This document shows positions 1 to 7,069 of a stretch of DNA of 17,923 bases, piece after piece. The stretch covers positions 1 through 17,923 of the forward strand of contig DYPB01000040.1 of assembly GCA_020720185.1 (NCBI GenBank), read 5' to 3'. The DNA is from Flavobacterium psychrophilum. Lineage in GTDB: Bacteria > Bacteroidota > Bacteroidia > Flavobacteriales > Flavobacteriaceae. Position numbers and translations under genes: made by a program. Numbering within the stretch: the first letter of the stretch is position 1; each line of letters starts with the position of its first letter. The notes beneath the pieces were generated by a model. It saw only the letters and a program-made list of their open reading frames with translations. It did no database searches and was not told the origin of the DNA.

Positions 1-196
1 AATTATGAGTAAGAATATCCACACGATTAAACTTATCGTCTTCCGTTTCTTGATTGCCTTCGCTTTCAAGGATTTGTTCTATTTTTATGTTGTCAAACAA
101 CAATTCACTCAAAAACCCTTCAAGCACAACAAAGTTGGCTTTATTTCTCAAAAGTCTTTTTATTGCCCAATCAAACGATATTAATTTCTTACTCAT
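1..196 (-). CDS. Rpn-family recombination-promoting nuclease / PD-(D/E)XK transposase-like protein, N-terminal fragment
   Basis: An open frame starts with ATG at 196 on the minus strand and runs off the left edge, giving 65 residues beginning MSKKLISFDWAIKRLLRNK. The N-terminus (FDWAIKRLLR followed by a stretch on a leaf-like 'NFVVLEGFLSELL' and an acidic 'DDKFNRVDIL' segment) matches my memory of the Rpn/PD-(D/E)XK transposase family, in which the D of the RVDIL-like motif contributes to the nuclease core. Family members nick DNA and promote RecA-independent recombination; many genomes carry several, often degraded, copies. A TAnnTTTG-type -7 box lies at 214-221. The rest of the gene is outside the window, so I cannot say whether it is intact. 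Assignment is from recognition of the N-terminus only. Confidence 0.72.
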   Translation of the reverse strand, partial: MSKKLISFDWAIKRLLRNKANFVVLEGFLSELLFDNIKIEQILESEGNQETEDDKFNRVDILTHN

Positions 197-213
197 CACT
201 TAGAATATTTCTG

Positions 214-221
214 CAAAAATA
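214..221 (-). promoter_or_regulatory. Candidate -7 promoter box for the Rpn-family gene
   Basis: On the minus strand the sequence reads TATTTTTG, which fits the Bacteroidota -7 consensus TAnnTTTG, and it lies 17 bases before the ATG at 196. The nearest upstream TTG (plus-strand CAA at 247-249) is 25 bases away, longer than the usual 17-21, so the -33 element is weak or absent. Confidence 0.4.
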
Positions 222-305
222 CAAATAATAATTTTCTAAAATATTTCAATGTAATTTTTATTCTTCTATATTAATTAATTCAATATATGTTTTACCATCT
301 TCTGT

Positions 306-806
306 TTATTGACGTTGTAAAATGTTGTTGTTTTTTGAATAAATTATGATGAAATTTTCTAACCCAGAATACTTATTCGCTTTTGTTTTATAAGGTGTCT
401 TTTCTCCTAAAATTATGTTATGTCTTTTGAAAAGCGTATCATTTTTAAAAATAATTGCATCAATGTATTTTTCTTTTGACAATGATAAATATGGATTTTG
501 AGTAGATTGTTCGTGATTATAAAAATATTTGTCAAATCTAATTTCTACTGGAACACTATGCATTTTAAAAATTGTATCACTTTCACAGTATAAAAATAAG
601 TTTTTATAATTGTTTAATTTCAATCCATTATTGTCATAATTTGAAAAGTCATCAGTATTATCAGGATAGTATAATCTGCTGTTTTCATCATATTTTAAAG
701 GAAATAAATCGAATAAAATTAAATCATTAATAAAGTTTGTTTTTTTTGATTGTGCATTGATACTGAAAGATATTATCAGTATAAAAAATAATATAGGTTT
801 CTTCAT
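306..806 (-). CDS. Small secreted hypothetical protein
   Basis: Predicted 166-residue protein that I do not recognise. It starts with a clear Sec signal peptide (MKKPILFFILIISFSINAQS); there is no lipobox cysteine, so cleavage after SINA or NAQ and release into the periplasm or beyond is likely. The mature part is rich in Asn, Lys, Tyr and Phe with alternating hydrophobic segments suggesting mainly beta structure; no catalytic motif is visible. The ATG at 806 follows an A-rich stretch, typical of this phylum. The frame stops with TAA at 306-308, but the same frame then stays open for 15 more coding-like codons to a second TAA at 258-260, so the natural end may have been later. It lies between an Rpn fragment and the mntR locus and is probably an accessory gene. 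Confidence 0.65.
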   Translation of the reverse strand: MKKPILFFILIISFSINAQSKKTNFINDLILFDLFPLKYDENSRLYYPDNTDDFSNYDNNGLKLNNYKNLFLYCESDTIFKMHSVPVEIRFDKYFYNHEQSTQNPYLSLSKEKYIDAIIFKNDTLFKRHNIILGEKTPYKTKANKYSGLENFIIIYSKNNNILQRQ

Positions 807-926
807 TTGTTTTTTTTTCTTTTTTTAACTTTTCCGACAGTCAGCAAAGAATTTCAGATTTTCAGTTTTCGAGAAGTTTGTTTTTCGCCCGAACGTTTGA
901 GTTTGGAATAGATTTCTAATGGGTAA

Positions 927-1004
927 TTTAGGTTAAACTTGTAAATGATAAAAGTGTTGTTAAAAAGGTTTTCATTTAAAAAAATTTTTTTAGGTAAAAC
1001 TAAA
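927..1004 (+). promoter_or_regulatory. Two related candidate metalloregulator boxes upstream of mntR
   Basis: TTTAGGTTAAACTT at 927-940 and TTTAGGTAAAACTA at 989-1002 match at 12 of 14 positions and are 62 bases apart. The second extends to the interrupted palindrome TTTAG-GTAAAA-CTAAA (989-1004). Both resemble the left half of the DtxR/IdeR operator consensus (TTAGGTTAGCCTAA). The second box lies immediately upstream of the predicted promoter of the repressor gene, so autoregulation of the mntR-mntH unit is a reasonable inference. Confidence 0.42.
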
Positions 1005-1010
1005 AATCTA

Positions 1011-1027
1011 TTTTTGTAAAACAAAAA
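1011..1027 (+). promoter_or_regulatory. Palindrome overlapping the mntR -33 element
   Basis: TTTTTGT-AAA-ACAAAAA is a perfect 7-base inverted repeat around a three-base centre. It covers the TTG taken as the -33 element (1014-1016). A protein bound here would block the promoter. It is AT-rich, so chance is possible. Confidence 0.3.
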
Positions 1028-1042
1028 ATAATATTACTTTTG
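1014..1042 (+). promoter_or_regulatory. Promoter of mntR-mntH
   Basis: TTG at 1014-1016, an 18-base spacer and TACTTTTG at 1035-1042 match the Bacteroidota sigma-A pattern TTG-N17-20-TAnnTTTG. The start codon is at 1060, leaving a leader of about 10 bases or less, which suits genes of this phylum. Confidence 0.6.
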
Positions 1043-1059
1043 TCTAATATCTTAAAATC

Positions 1060-1713
1060 ATGACAATTTCTGAAGAGAATTACATCAAAATTATATATCA
1101 TCTATCTCCTATTTCGCCAAAAGGAGTAAACACAAACGCTATTGCCGAAATGCTAAAAACAAAGGCATCTTCGGTTACTGATATGTTAAAAAAACTTTCA
1201 GATAAAAAATTGGTAAATTATCAAAAATATTATGGAGTAGTATTGACCTCAAAAGGATTACTTACAGCAAAAATGATTATACGAAGACAACGTTTGTGGG
1301 AAGTTTTTCTGGTAGAGAAATTGGCATTTAGTTGGGAAGAAGTACATGAAATTGCTGAAGAATTAGAGCATATAAAATCAATAAAATTGATTAATAAATT
1401 AGATACATTTTTAGGATTTCCTGATTTTGACCCTCACGGAGACCCTATTCCAGATAAAAATGGCGAAATTAAAAAAATAGATAAATTATTGCTTTCCGAA
1501 GGAATAATAGATGTTAATTATCAATGTTTTGGAGTAAAAGACACCTCGAACTTGTTTTTGCAATATCTAAACAATCAAAATATTAAGTTAGGCACTGATT
1601 TAAAAATAGTATCAAAAGAATCTTTTGACAACTCATTAACCATTGAATTAGCAAATAATAGAATCACAATTTCAAATCAAATAGCTTCAAATATTTTTAT
1701 CAAAACAATATGA
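1060..1713 (+). CDS. mntR: DtxR/MntR-family metal-dependent transcriptional repressor
   Basis: Predicted 217-residue metal-responsive repressor. Residues 1-65 form the winged helix-turn-helix (NAIAEMLKTKASSVTDMLKKL is the recognition region), residues 70-140 the metal-binding and dimerisation domain (RLWEVFLVEKL, HEIAEELEHI, DPHGDPIPD), and residues 150-217 an FeoA/SH3-like C-terminal domain, as in full-length DtxR-type proteins. It overlaps the Nramp transporter gene by four bases (ATGA), so the two are translationally coupled and the repressor presumably controls manganese (or iron) uptake. One oddity: where I expect HRLWE the protein has QRLWE (Q77, codon CAA), and this His is a metal ligand in DtxR and B. 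subtilis MntR. Family and role in metal control are clear; manganese rather than iron is inferred from the partner gene. Confidence 0.88.
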   Translation: MTISEENYIKIIYHLSPISPKGVNTNAIAEMLKTKASSVTDMLKKLSDKKLVNYQKYYGVVLTSKGLLTAKMIIRRQRLWEVFLVEKLAFSWEEVHEIAEELEHIKSIKLINKLDTFLGFPDFDPHGDPIPDKNGEIKKIDKLLLSEGIIDVNYQCFGVKDTSNLFLQYLNNQNIKLGTDLKIVSKESFDNSLTIELANNRITISNQIASNIFIKTI

Positions 1714-3593
1714 ACCTACACAAACAACCAAAATCACTCGAAGAAGTAAATCAATCCGTACAGACTCAAAATAAAACCAGCGTTTTCAAAAGAATTTTGG
1801 CTTTTTTTGGTCCAGCTTATCTTATTTCAGTAGGCTATATGGATCCTGGAAACTGGGCTACTGATATTGCAGGAGGTAGTCAATTTGGTTATTCCTTACT
1901 TTGGGTTTTATTGATGAGTAACTTAATGGCATTACTCCTACAAAGTTTAAGTGCTAGATTAGGAATTGTTACTCAACGAGATTTAGCACAAGCCTCTCGA
2001 GAAACCTATTCGCCGTTTATAAATTATATGCTCTATTTTTTAGCAGAAATTGCTATTGCAGCCTGCGATCTTGCCGAAGTGCTCGGAATGGCTATTGGTA
2101 TTAATTTATTGTTTGATATTCCATTAATTTATGGAGTTTTAATTACCGTTTTTGATACTTTTTTACTGCTTTTTCTTATCAATAAAGGAATCCGAAAAAT
2201 GGAAGCTTTTGTTATTGCATTAGTAGCAATTATTGCTATTTCATTTGTTTTTGAAATGATTTTTGCCCAACCCGAAATCGGAAAAGTTATCTACGGACTC
2301 GTTCCAAGTATGCCAAATAGTGCAGCATTATATATTGCTATCGGAATTATCGGAGCAACAGTTATGCCTCACAATTTGTATTTACACTCCTCATTAGTAC
2401 AAACTCGAAAATTTGACAGAACCAAAAAAGGAATCAAGCAAGCATTAAAATACAACCTGATAGATAGTACAATAGCTTTAAATTTAGCTTTTTTTGTAAA
2501 TGCAGCCATATTAATTTTAGCAGCCGCTACATTTTATAAAAACGGGATGTATAATGTTTCCGAAATTCAAGACGCACATCAATTTATGGAACCACTTTTA
2601 GGCAAATGGGCACCCATTTTATTCGCCATTGCATTGATTGCAGCAGGACAAAGCTCAACGATTACAGGCACTCTTGCAGGTCAAATTATTATGGAAGGGT
2701 ATCTAAATTTACGCATTCAACCTTGGGTCAGACGAATAATTACTCGGTTAATTGCCATTGTTCCAGCCGTTATAGTAATTTCTATTTTTGGCGAAAAAGT
2801 AACAGGAAATCTATTAATTTTAAGTCAAGTAATTCTAAGCTTACAACTTGGATTTGCCATCATACCTCTAATTCATTTTGTATCCGACAAACAGAAAATG
2901 AAAGGATTCGAAATCTCAAAATTAACCCAAATAACCTCTTGGATAGTCGCCTTAATTATAATTTCGCTAAACACAAAATTAGTTTTCGATTTTATTGCAG
3001 AAACTTTACAAACTTCTAAAAACCCTTTTATTCTTTGGATTACAGTTGTGCCAATTGCATTCGGTTTTCTAATCTTGTTGCTCTATATATTCTTGAAACC
3101 TTTTGTTACAAAATCAAATAATCAAATCCAAAACCATTCGCCACACAAATTAGATTTAAAAATCTCAACTCTAAAAAATTATTCTAAAAAGAACATTGCT
3201 ATAACCATAGATTTTTCTGATGCCGACGAAAAAGCACTTCATAATGCATTTGACTTGGGTGGAAAAGACGCTAATTACACCCTAATTCACATTGTAGAAA
3301 CTGTCGGAGCAATGATGTATGGTACAAATACAGATGACCATGAAACCATAATAGATGAGCAATTATTAGAAGAATACCAAAAAACATTAACCGAAAAAGG
3401 TTTTAAAGTTTATACAAAACTTGGTTTTGGAAAACCTAATAAAATCATACCAAAGATTATAAATAACGGAAATTTTGATGTATTAGTAATGGGAACTCAT
3501 GGACATACCGGTTTTAAAGATTTACTTTTTGGAACAACCGTTAATAATGTAAGACATAAAATAGAAATTCCGTTATTTATCGTAAAAGGCTAA
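1710..3593 (+). CDS. mntH: Nramp divalent-metal transporter with C-terminal universal stress (UspA) domain
   Basis: Predicted 627-residue inner-membrane H+-coupled Mn2+ (or Fe2+) importer. Residues about 28-465 are the Nramp transporter with 11 or so membrane helices. The TM1 metal site is DPGN at 45-48, and the TM6 site is A216-T-V-M219-P-H221-N, with the methionine that favours Mn over alkaline earth ions. Residues about 490-627 form a UspA-like domain with the nucleotide-binding pattern G-x2-G-x9-G-T at the end (GTHGHTGFKDLLFGTT), plus an N-terminal IAITIDFSDADEKAL segment. Ordinary MntH proteins end near 410-450 residues; this extended form is, as I recall, common in Bacteroidota. The USP part, on the cytoplasmic side, may couple transport to ATP or stress state, which is inference. 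It is co-transcribed with, and overlaps, mntR. Confidence 0.92.
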   Translation: MNLHKQPKSLEEVNQSVQTQNKTSVFKRILAFFGPAYLISVGYMDPGNWATDIAGGSQFGYSLLWVLLMSNLMALLLQSLSARLGIVTQRDLAQASRETYSPFINYMLYFLAEIAIAACDLAEVLGMAIGINLLFDIPLIYGVLITVFDTFLLLFLINKGIRKMEAFVIALVAIIAISFVFEMIFAQPEIGKVIYGLVPSMPNSAALYIAIGIIGATVMPHNLYLHSSLVQTRKFDRTKKGIKQALKYNLIDSTIALNLAFFVNAAILILAAATFYKNGMYNVSEIQDAHQFMEPLLGKWAPILFAIALIAAGQSSTITGTLAGQIIMEGYLNLRIQPWVRRIITRLIAIVPAVIVISIFGEKVTGNLLILSQVILSLQLGFAIIPLIHFVSDKQKMKGFEISKLTQITSWIVALIIISLNTKLVFDFIAETLQTSKNPFILWITVVPIAFGFLILLLYIFLKPFVTKSNNQIQNHSPHKLDLKISTLKNYSKKNIAITIDFSDADEKALHNAFDLGGKDANYTLIHIVETVGAMMYGTNTDDHETIIDEQLLEEYQKTLTEKGFKVYTKLGFGKPNKIIPKIINNGNFDVLVMGTHGHTGFKDLLFGTTVNNVRHKIEIPLFIVKG

Positions 3594-3692
3594 ACCAAAA
3601 GTAAATCTATTGCTATAATTATAACAAAAATATTCAAAACCAAAAAGAGTTATATTCTTACGATAGCAATAATTAATACCAAGAAAATTTAC

Positions 3693-3700
3693 TATTTTTG
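3693..3700 (+). promoter_or_regulatory. Candidate -7 promoter box for ubiE-porT
   Basis: TATTTTTG fits TAnnTTTG and lies 22 bases before the ubiE ATG. No TTG is present at the expected upstream distance. It is the only good match in the 128-base gap after mntH. Confidence 0.42.
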
Positions 3701-3721
3701 TAAAAAAATATCTTTACAAAA

Positions 3722-4450
3722 ATGATTAAAAATATAAAACCATATAAAGATTCTGACTTAGGCAAAAAAGAACAAATAGCACAAATGTTTGATAACATTT
3801 CTGGAAATTATGACCGTTTAAATCGTGTAATTTCTTTTGGAATTGATAAATCTTGGCGAAAAAAAGTATTGAAAATTGTGGCTCATAAAAACCCACAAAC
3901 GATACTTGATATTGCAACAGGCACAGGCGATTTGGCTATTTTAATGAGCAATACAACCGCAAATAAAATTATTGGTCTTGATATTTCGCAAGGAATGCTT
4001 GAGGTTGGCAAACAAAAAATTGCTTCAAAAAAGCTCTCTCATAAAATAGAAATGATATTAGGCGATTCTGAAAAAATGCCGTATCCTGACAGTTCGTTTG
4101 ATGCCATTACTGTTGCATTTGGAATACGAAATTTTGAGAATTTAGACAAAGGATTGATAGAAATTCATAGGGTTTTGAAACCAAACGGCATTTTTGTAAT
4201 TCTTGAAACCTCAAATCCTACAAAATTTCCATTTAAACAAGCTTACTATTTTTACACAAAATATATCCTACCAATAATTGGAAAAACATTCTCTAAAGAC
4301 AACTCGGCTTATAATTATTTAGGCAAATCAGCAAATATCTTTCCGTTTGGGAAAGATTTATGTAATATTTTACAAAAAAATGGGTTTATAGATGTTCAAG
4401 CAATGCCACAATCATTTGGTGTAGCCACAATTTATAAAGTATCAAAATAA
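3722..4450 (+). CDS. ubiE: Demethylmenaquinone methyltransferase (UbiE/MenG)
   Basis: Predicted 242-residue class I SAM-dependent methyltransferase that carries out the last step of menaquinone synthesis, C-methylation of demethylmenaquinone. The family signature region FDNISGNYDRLNRVISFGIDKSWR is at residues 23-46. The SAM-binding loop ILDIATGTGDLA is at 61-72, followed by GLDIS, the GDSEKMPYPDSSFD segment, and the GIRNFEN and HRVLKPNG motifs. Length is normal for the family. Flavobacteria use menaquinone only, so menG would be an equally good name. porT follows after 19 bases on the same strand; this pairing of an apparently unrelated quinone gene with a type IX secretion gene is one I associate with flavobacterial genomes. 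Complete and unremarkable. Confidence 0.95.
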   Translation: MIKNIKPYKDSDLGKKEQIAQMFDNISGNYDRLNRVISFGIDKSWRKKVLKIVAHKNPQTILDIATGTGDLAILMSNTTANKIIGLDISQGMLEVGKQKIASKKLSHKIEMILGDSEKMPYPDSSFDAITVAFGIRNFENLDKGLIEIHRVLKPNGIFVILETSNPTKFPFKQAYYFYTKYILPIIGKTFSKDNSAYNYLGKSANIFPFGKDLCNILQKNGFIDVQAMPQSFGVATIYKVSK

Positions 4451-4469
4451 AAATTAATATTACAAACGG

Positions 4470-5180
4470 ATGAAAAAATATTTAATAACAGGAATTTTAT
4501 TTCTAATTATATTTACTACAAATGCACAATCTAAAAGAGGCACTTTTAGTAAAGATCCAATTTTAAATTTTGAAAACTGGGACAAACAAAGGATGTATTT
4601 CGGATTTTATTTAGGTTTTAACAATTATGATTTTAAAATAGATTACAAAAGTTTGCCCGAAATTCAAGTAGAATCTTCCATCGGTTTTAGCGTTGGTATA
4701 GTTGCTGATTTGCGTCTTGCAGAATATTTTAATCTTCGATTTGAGCCAGGTTTGTATTATGCACAACGAAATTTAACTTATTCAAATCCAGCATTTACCC
4801 AACAACGAGATTTATTACGAGAAGTAAAATCGACCTACATAAATTTTCCATTATTGTTAAAATATTCAGCTTTAAGAACAGGAAATGTAAGACCTTTTTT
4901 AATCGGTGGATTATCGACTTCCTTGAATTTATCAAGCAATAGTCGTGCAGAAGATGATAATTTAAAACAAGTTTTTAGAATGAAATCATGGACAAATAAT
5001 TACGAACTTGGATTTGGAATCGATTTATATTTGGAATATTTCAAATTTTCACCATCAATTCGTGGCGTTTTTAGCCTTGACGACGAACTTATTCGTGATG
5101 CAGACCCAAATAGCCCTTGGACAGGTAATATTGAAAGTTTAAAAAGTCGTGGTGTTTTTGTTAATTTTTGTTTTCATTAA
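4470..5180 (+). CDS. porT: PorT-family outer-membrane protein, type IX secretion component
   Basis: Predicted 236-residue protein with a signal peptide (MKKYLITGILFLIIFTTNAQ) and, after it, a run of alternating amphipathic strands ending in aromatic FVNFCFH, as expected of an eight-stranded outer-membrane beta barrel. Motifs I associate with flavobacterial PorT include YFGFYLGFNNYDFKI, LRFEPGLYYAQR, STYINFPLLLKYSA, NYELGFGIDLYLEYFKFSPSIRG and a late R-G-V-F-V-N-F. PorT is needed for secretion of gingipains in Porphyromonas and for type IX secretion and gliding in flavobacteria; its exact role in the machine is not settled. It lies 19 bases behind ubiE and is probably in the same transcript. 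Together with gldH further on it shows that this organism encodes the type IX/gliding apparatus. Confidence 0.9.
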   Translation: MKKYLITGILFLIIFTTNAQSKRGTFSKDPILNFENWDKQRMYFGFYLGFNNYDFKIDYKSLPEIQVESSIGFSVGIVADLRLAEYFNLRFEPGLYYAQRNLTYSNPAFTQQRDLLREVKSTYINFPLLLKYSALRTGNVRPFLIGGLSTSLNLSSNSRAEDDNLKQVFRMKSWTNNYELGFGIDLYLEYFKFSPSIRGVFSLDDELIRDADPNSPWTGNIESLKSRGVFVNFCFH

Positions 5181-5202
5181 TTTTTATAATACAAATTATA
5201 TT

Positions 5203-5210
5203 TATCTTTG
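5203..5210 (+). promoter_or_regulatory. Candidate -7 promoter box for the bacilliredoxin gene
   Basis: TATCTTTG is an exact TAnnTTTG match, 31 bases before the ATG at 5242. The closest upstream TTG (5168-5170) is 32 bases away, so no good -33 element is seen. Confidence 0.5.
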
Positions 5211-5241
5211 CAACAGTTTAAAACAATCTTAAATCATAAAT

Positions 5242-5652
5242 ATGTATCCAGAAGAAATGGTAAAACCAATGCGAGCAGAACTTTCTGACGCTGGTTTTCA
5301 AGAATTATACACAAAAGAAGCAGTAGAAAACGCTGTAAATCAAGAAAACACAACCTTATTGATTGTCAACTCTGTTTGCGGATGTGCAGCCAGAAACGCT
5401 CGTCCAGGGGCAAAAATGAGTTTAGATGGAACTAAAAAACCATCAAATTTGGTAACCGTTTTTGCAGGAGTTGATAAAGAAGCCGTTGATGCTGCCAGAA
5501 CCCATATGTTTCCTTTTCCGCCATCATCACCATGTATTGCATTATTCAAAAATGGCGAACTAGTCCATATGCTTGAAAGACACCATATAGAGGGTCGTCC
5601 GGCCGAAATGATTGCTGATAATCTAAAAGATGCTTACGCAGAATTTTGTTAA
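5242..5652 (+). CDS. BrxA/BrxB (YphP/YqiW) family bacilliredoxin
   Basis: Predicted 136-residue cytoplasmic thioredoxin-fold protein. The active site is the family-specific CGC motif (NSVCGCAARNARPG, C46-G47-C48), followed by the conserved RPG and the VFAGVDKEAVDAAR and FPPSSPCIALFKNGELVHMLERHHIEGR segments. In bacilli these proteins remove bacillithiol from mixed disulfides on proteins. Several Bacteroidota carry bacillithiol genes, so the same job is likely here, although no bacillithiol synthesis gene is in the window. Length is typical. It has its own -7 box and is followed by a strong hairpin, so it is probably transcribed as a single gene. Confidence 0.93.
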   Translation: MYPEEMVKPMRAELSDAGFQELYTKEAVENAVNQENTTLLIVNSVCGCAARNARPGAKMSLDGTKKPSNLVTVFAGVDKEAVDAARTHMFPFPPSSPCIALFKNGELVHMLERHHIEGRPAEMIADNLKDAYAEFC

Positions 5653-5672
5653 ATTAAAACAAAATACCTTTT

Positions 5673-5744
5673 AAAAACCATTAAAAAAAATAAGAGAATT
5701 AAGTTATAAAAAGCTTAAGGAAACTTAATTTTTTAATGGTTTTT
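5673..5744 (+). terminator. Long two-part hairpin, probable terminator after the bacilliredoxin gene
   Basis: AAAAACCATTAAAAAA (5673-5688) pairs perfectly with TTTTTTAATGGTTTTT (5729-5744). Inside it TTAAGTT (5699-5705) pairs with AACTTAA (5722-5728), leaving a ten-base bulge on the left side and a 16-base loop that contains AAGCTT. The right arm ends in a T-run (TTTTT, then ATT). The stem is AT-rich and longer than an ordinary intrinsic terminator, but position and T-run favour termination. Confidence 0.6.
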
Positions 5745-5762
5745 ATTCAAATATAATTATAG

Positions 5763-5770
5763 TATCTTTG
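5763..5770 (+). promoter_or_regulatory. Candidate -7 promoter box for the U32 peptidase-ferredoxin operon
   Basis: TATCTTTG matches TAnnTTTG exactly. It lies 57 bases before the ATG at 5828 and 18 bases after the hairpin ending at 5744. No TTG is seen at the -33 distance. Confidence 0.48.
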
Positions 5771-5827
5771 TGCAGAATTAATCTAAATAAAGTAATTTTA
5801 AATTAACTTATTTTTTAAAAAGAACCT

Positions 5828-7069
5828 ATGACAACTTCAGGAAGAATAGAATTAATGGCTCCAGCTGGAAATTTCGAATCTATGCAAGCAGCTTTAGACA
5901 ATGGCTGTGATTCGATTTATTTTGGTGTGGAACAACTAAATATGCGAGCAAGAGCAACAGTTAATTTCGTTTTAGATGATTTGCCAGAAATTGCTCGCAG
6001 ATGCAAAGAGAAAAATGTTAGAACCTATCTGACATTAAATACTATTATTTATGATCACGATTTATCAATTGTAAAAACACTTTTAACCAAAGCCAAAGAG
6101 GCTGGAATTACTGCCGTAATCGCATCCGATCAAGCCGTAATTATGACTGCAAAAACAATGGGAATTGAAGTACATATTTCCACTCAATTAAATGTAACCA
6201 ATATTGAAACGGTAAAATTTTATGCTTTGTTTGCTGACACCATCGTTCTTTCAAGAGAATTGAGTTTGCGTCAAGTGAAAAAAATTACCGATGATATTGA
6301 AAAAGAGCAAATTAAAGGTCCAAGTGGAAATTTAGTTGAAATCGAGATTTTTGGTCATGGAGCTTTATGTATGGCAGTTTCAGGAAAATGTTATCTGAGT
6401 TTACATTCACATAATTCATCGGCAAATCGTGGAGCTTGTAAACAAAATTGTCGCAAAAAATATACTGTTATTGACCAAGAAAGCGGTAACGAATTAGAAA
6501 TAGACAACGAATATATCATGTCTCCAAAAGATTTATGTACGCTAGATTTTTTGGATCAAGTGATTGATTCTGGAATAAAAGTTCTAAAAATTGAAGGCAG
6601 AGGAAGAGCAGCAGATTATGTAGCGACAGTAATAAAAACCTATCGTGATGCCATTGATTCTTATTACGACGGAACATTTGACAAAGAAAAAGTAACTAAT
6701 TGGATGGAAGAGTTATCAACAGTTTATAATCGTGGATTTTGGAGTGGTTATTATTTAGGTCAAAAAATGGGTGAATGGTCAGATAATCCAGGGTCAAGTG
6801 CGACTCAAAAGAAAGTTTATGTTGGAAAAGGAATGCACTATTTTGTAAAATCAAGCATCGCCGAATTCAAAATAGAAGCTTATGAGATCAAAAAAGGAGA
6901 TAAAATTCTAATTACTGGACCAACAACTGGTGCACAAGAATTAGTAATTGAAGATATGTTCGTAAACGATGTCAATTCAGATAAAGCAACTAAAGGAGAT
7001 AGTTGTACGATGAAATTACCTTTCAGAATTCGTTTATCTGATAAAATGTATAAAATTGTAGAAAATTAA
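5828..7069 (+). CDS. trhP: U32 peptidase-family protein, TrhP (YegQ)-like tRNA hydroxylation protein
   Basis: Predicted 413-residue cytoplasmic protein of the U32 'peptidase' family. Residues 8-40 carry the family start (ELMAPAGNFESMQAALDNGCDSIYFG), and the U32 signature EIFGHGALCMAVSGKCYLS lies at 173-191. The cysteines C181, C188, C204 and C208 (C-x6-C-x15-C-x3-C, with RGACKQNCRKKY) match the set that binds an iron-sulfur cluster in YegQ-type proteins. E. coli TrhP uses prephenate to make 5-hydroxyuridine at tRNA wobble position 34. Length fits the short TrhP form rather than RlhA or long U32 proteins. The stop codon shares one base with the ATG of a ferredoxin gene (TAATG), so the two are translationally coupled. 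No protease activity should be assumed. Confidence 0.85.
   Translation: MTTSGRIELMAPAGNFESMQAALDNGCDSIYFGVEQLNMRARATVNFVLDDLPEIARRCKEKNVRTYLTLNTIIYDHDLSIVKTLLTKAKEAGITAVIASDQAVIMTAKTMGIEVHISTQLNVTNIETVKFYALFADTIVLSRELSLRQVKKITDDIEKEQIKGPSGNLVEIEIFGHGALCMAVSGKCYLSLHSHNSSANRGACKQNCRKKYTVIDQESGNELEIDNEYIMSPKDLCTLDFLDQVIDSGIKVLKIEGRGRAADYVATVIKTYRDAIDSYYDGTFDKEKVTNWMEELSTVYNRGFWSGYYLGQKMGEWSDNPGSSATQKKVYVGKGMHYFVKSSIAEFKIEAYEIKKGDKILITGPTTGAQELVIEDMFVNDVNSDKATKGDSCTMKLPFRIRLSDKMYKIVEN

Noticed and set aside
2606..3019. 137-residue open frame inside mntH in another frame
   Set aside because: It overlaps the well-supported Nramp coding sequence completely, is rich in Ser, Asn and Cys, and has no recognisable domain; a shadow frame.
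3608..3671. Nine-base inverted repeat TATTGCTAT / ATAGCAATA after mntH
   Set aside because: The arms are 46 bases apart, the stem is AT-rich and no T-run follows, so it is neither a convincing terminator nor an operator.
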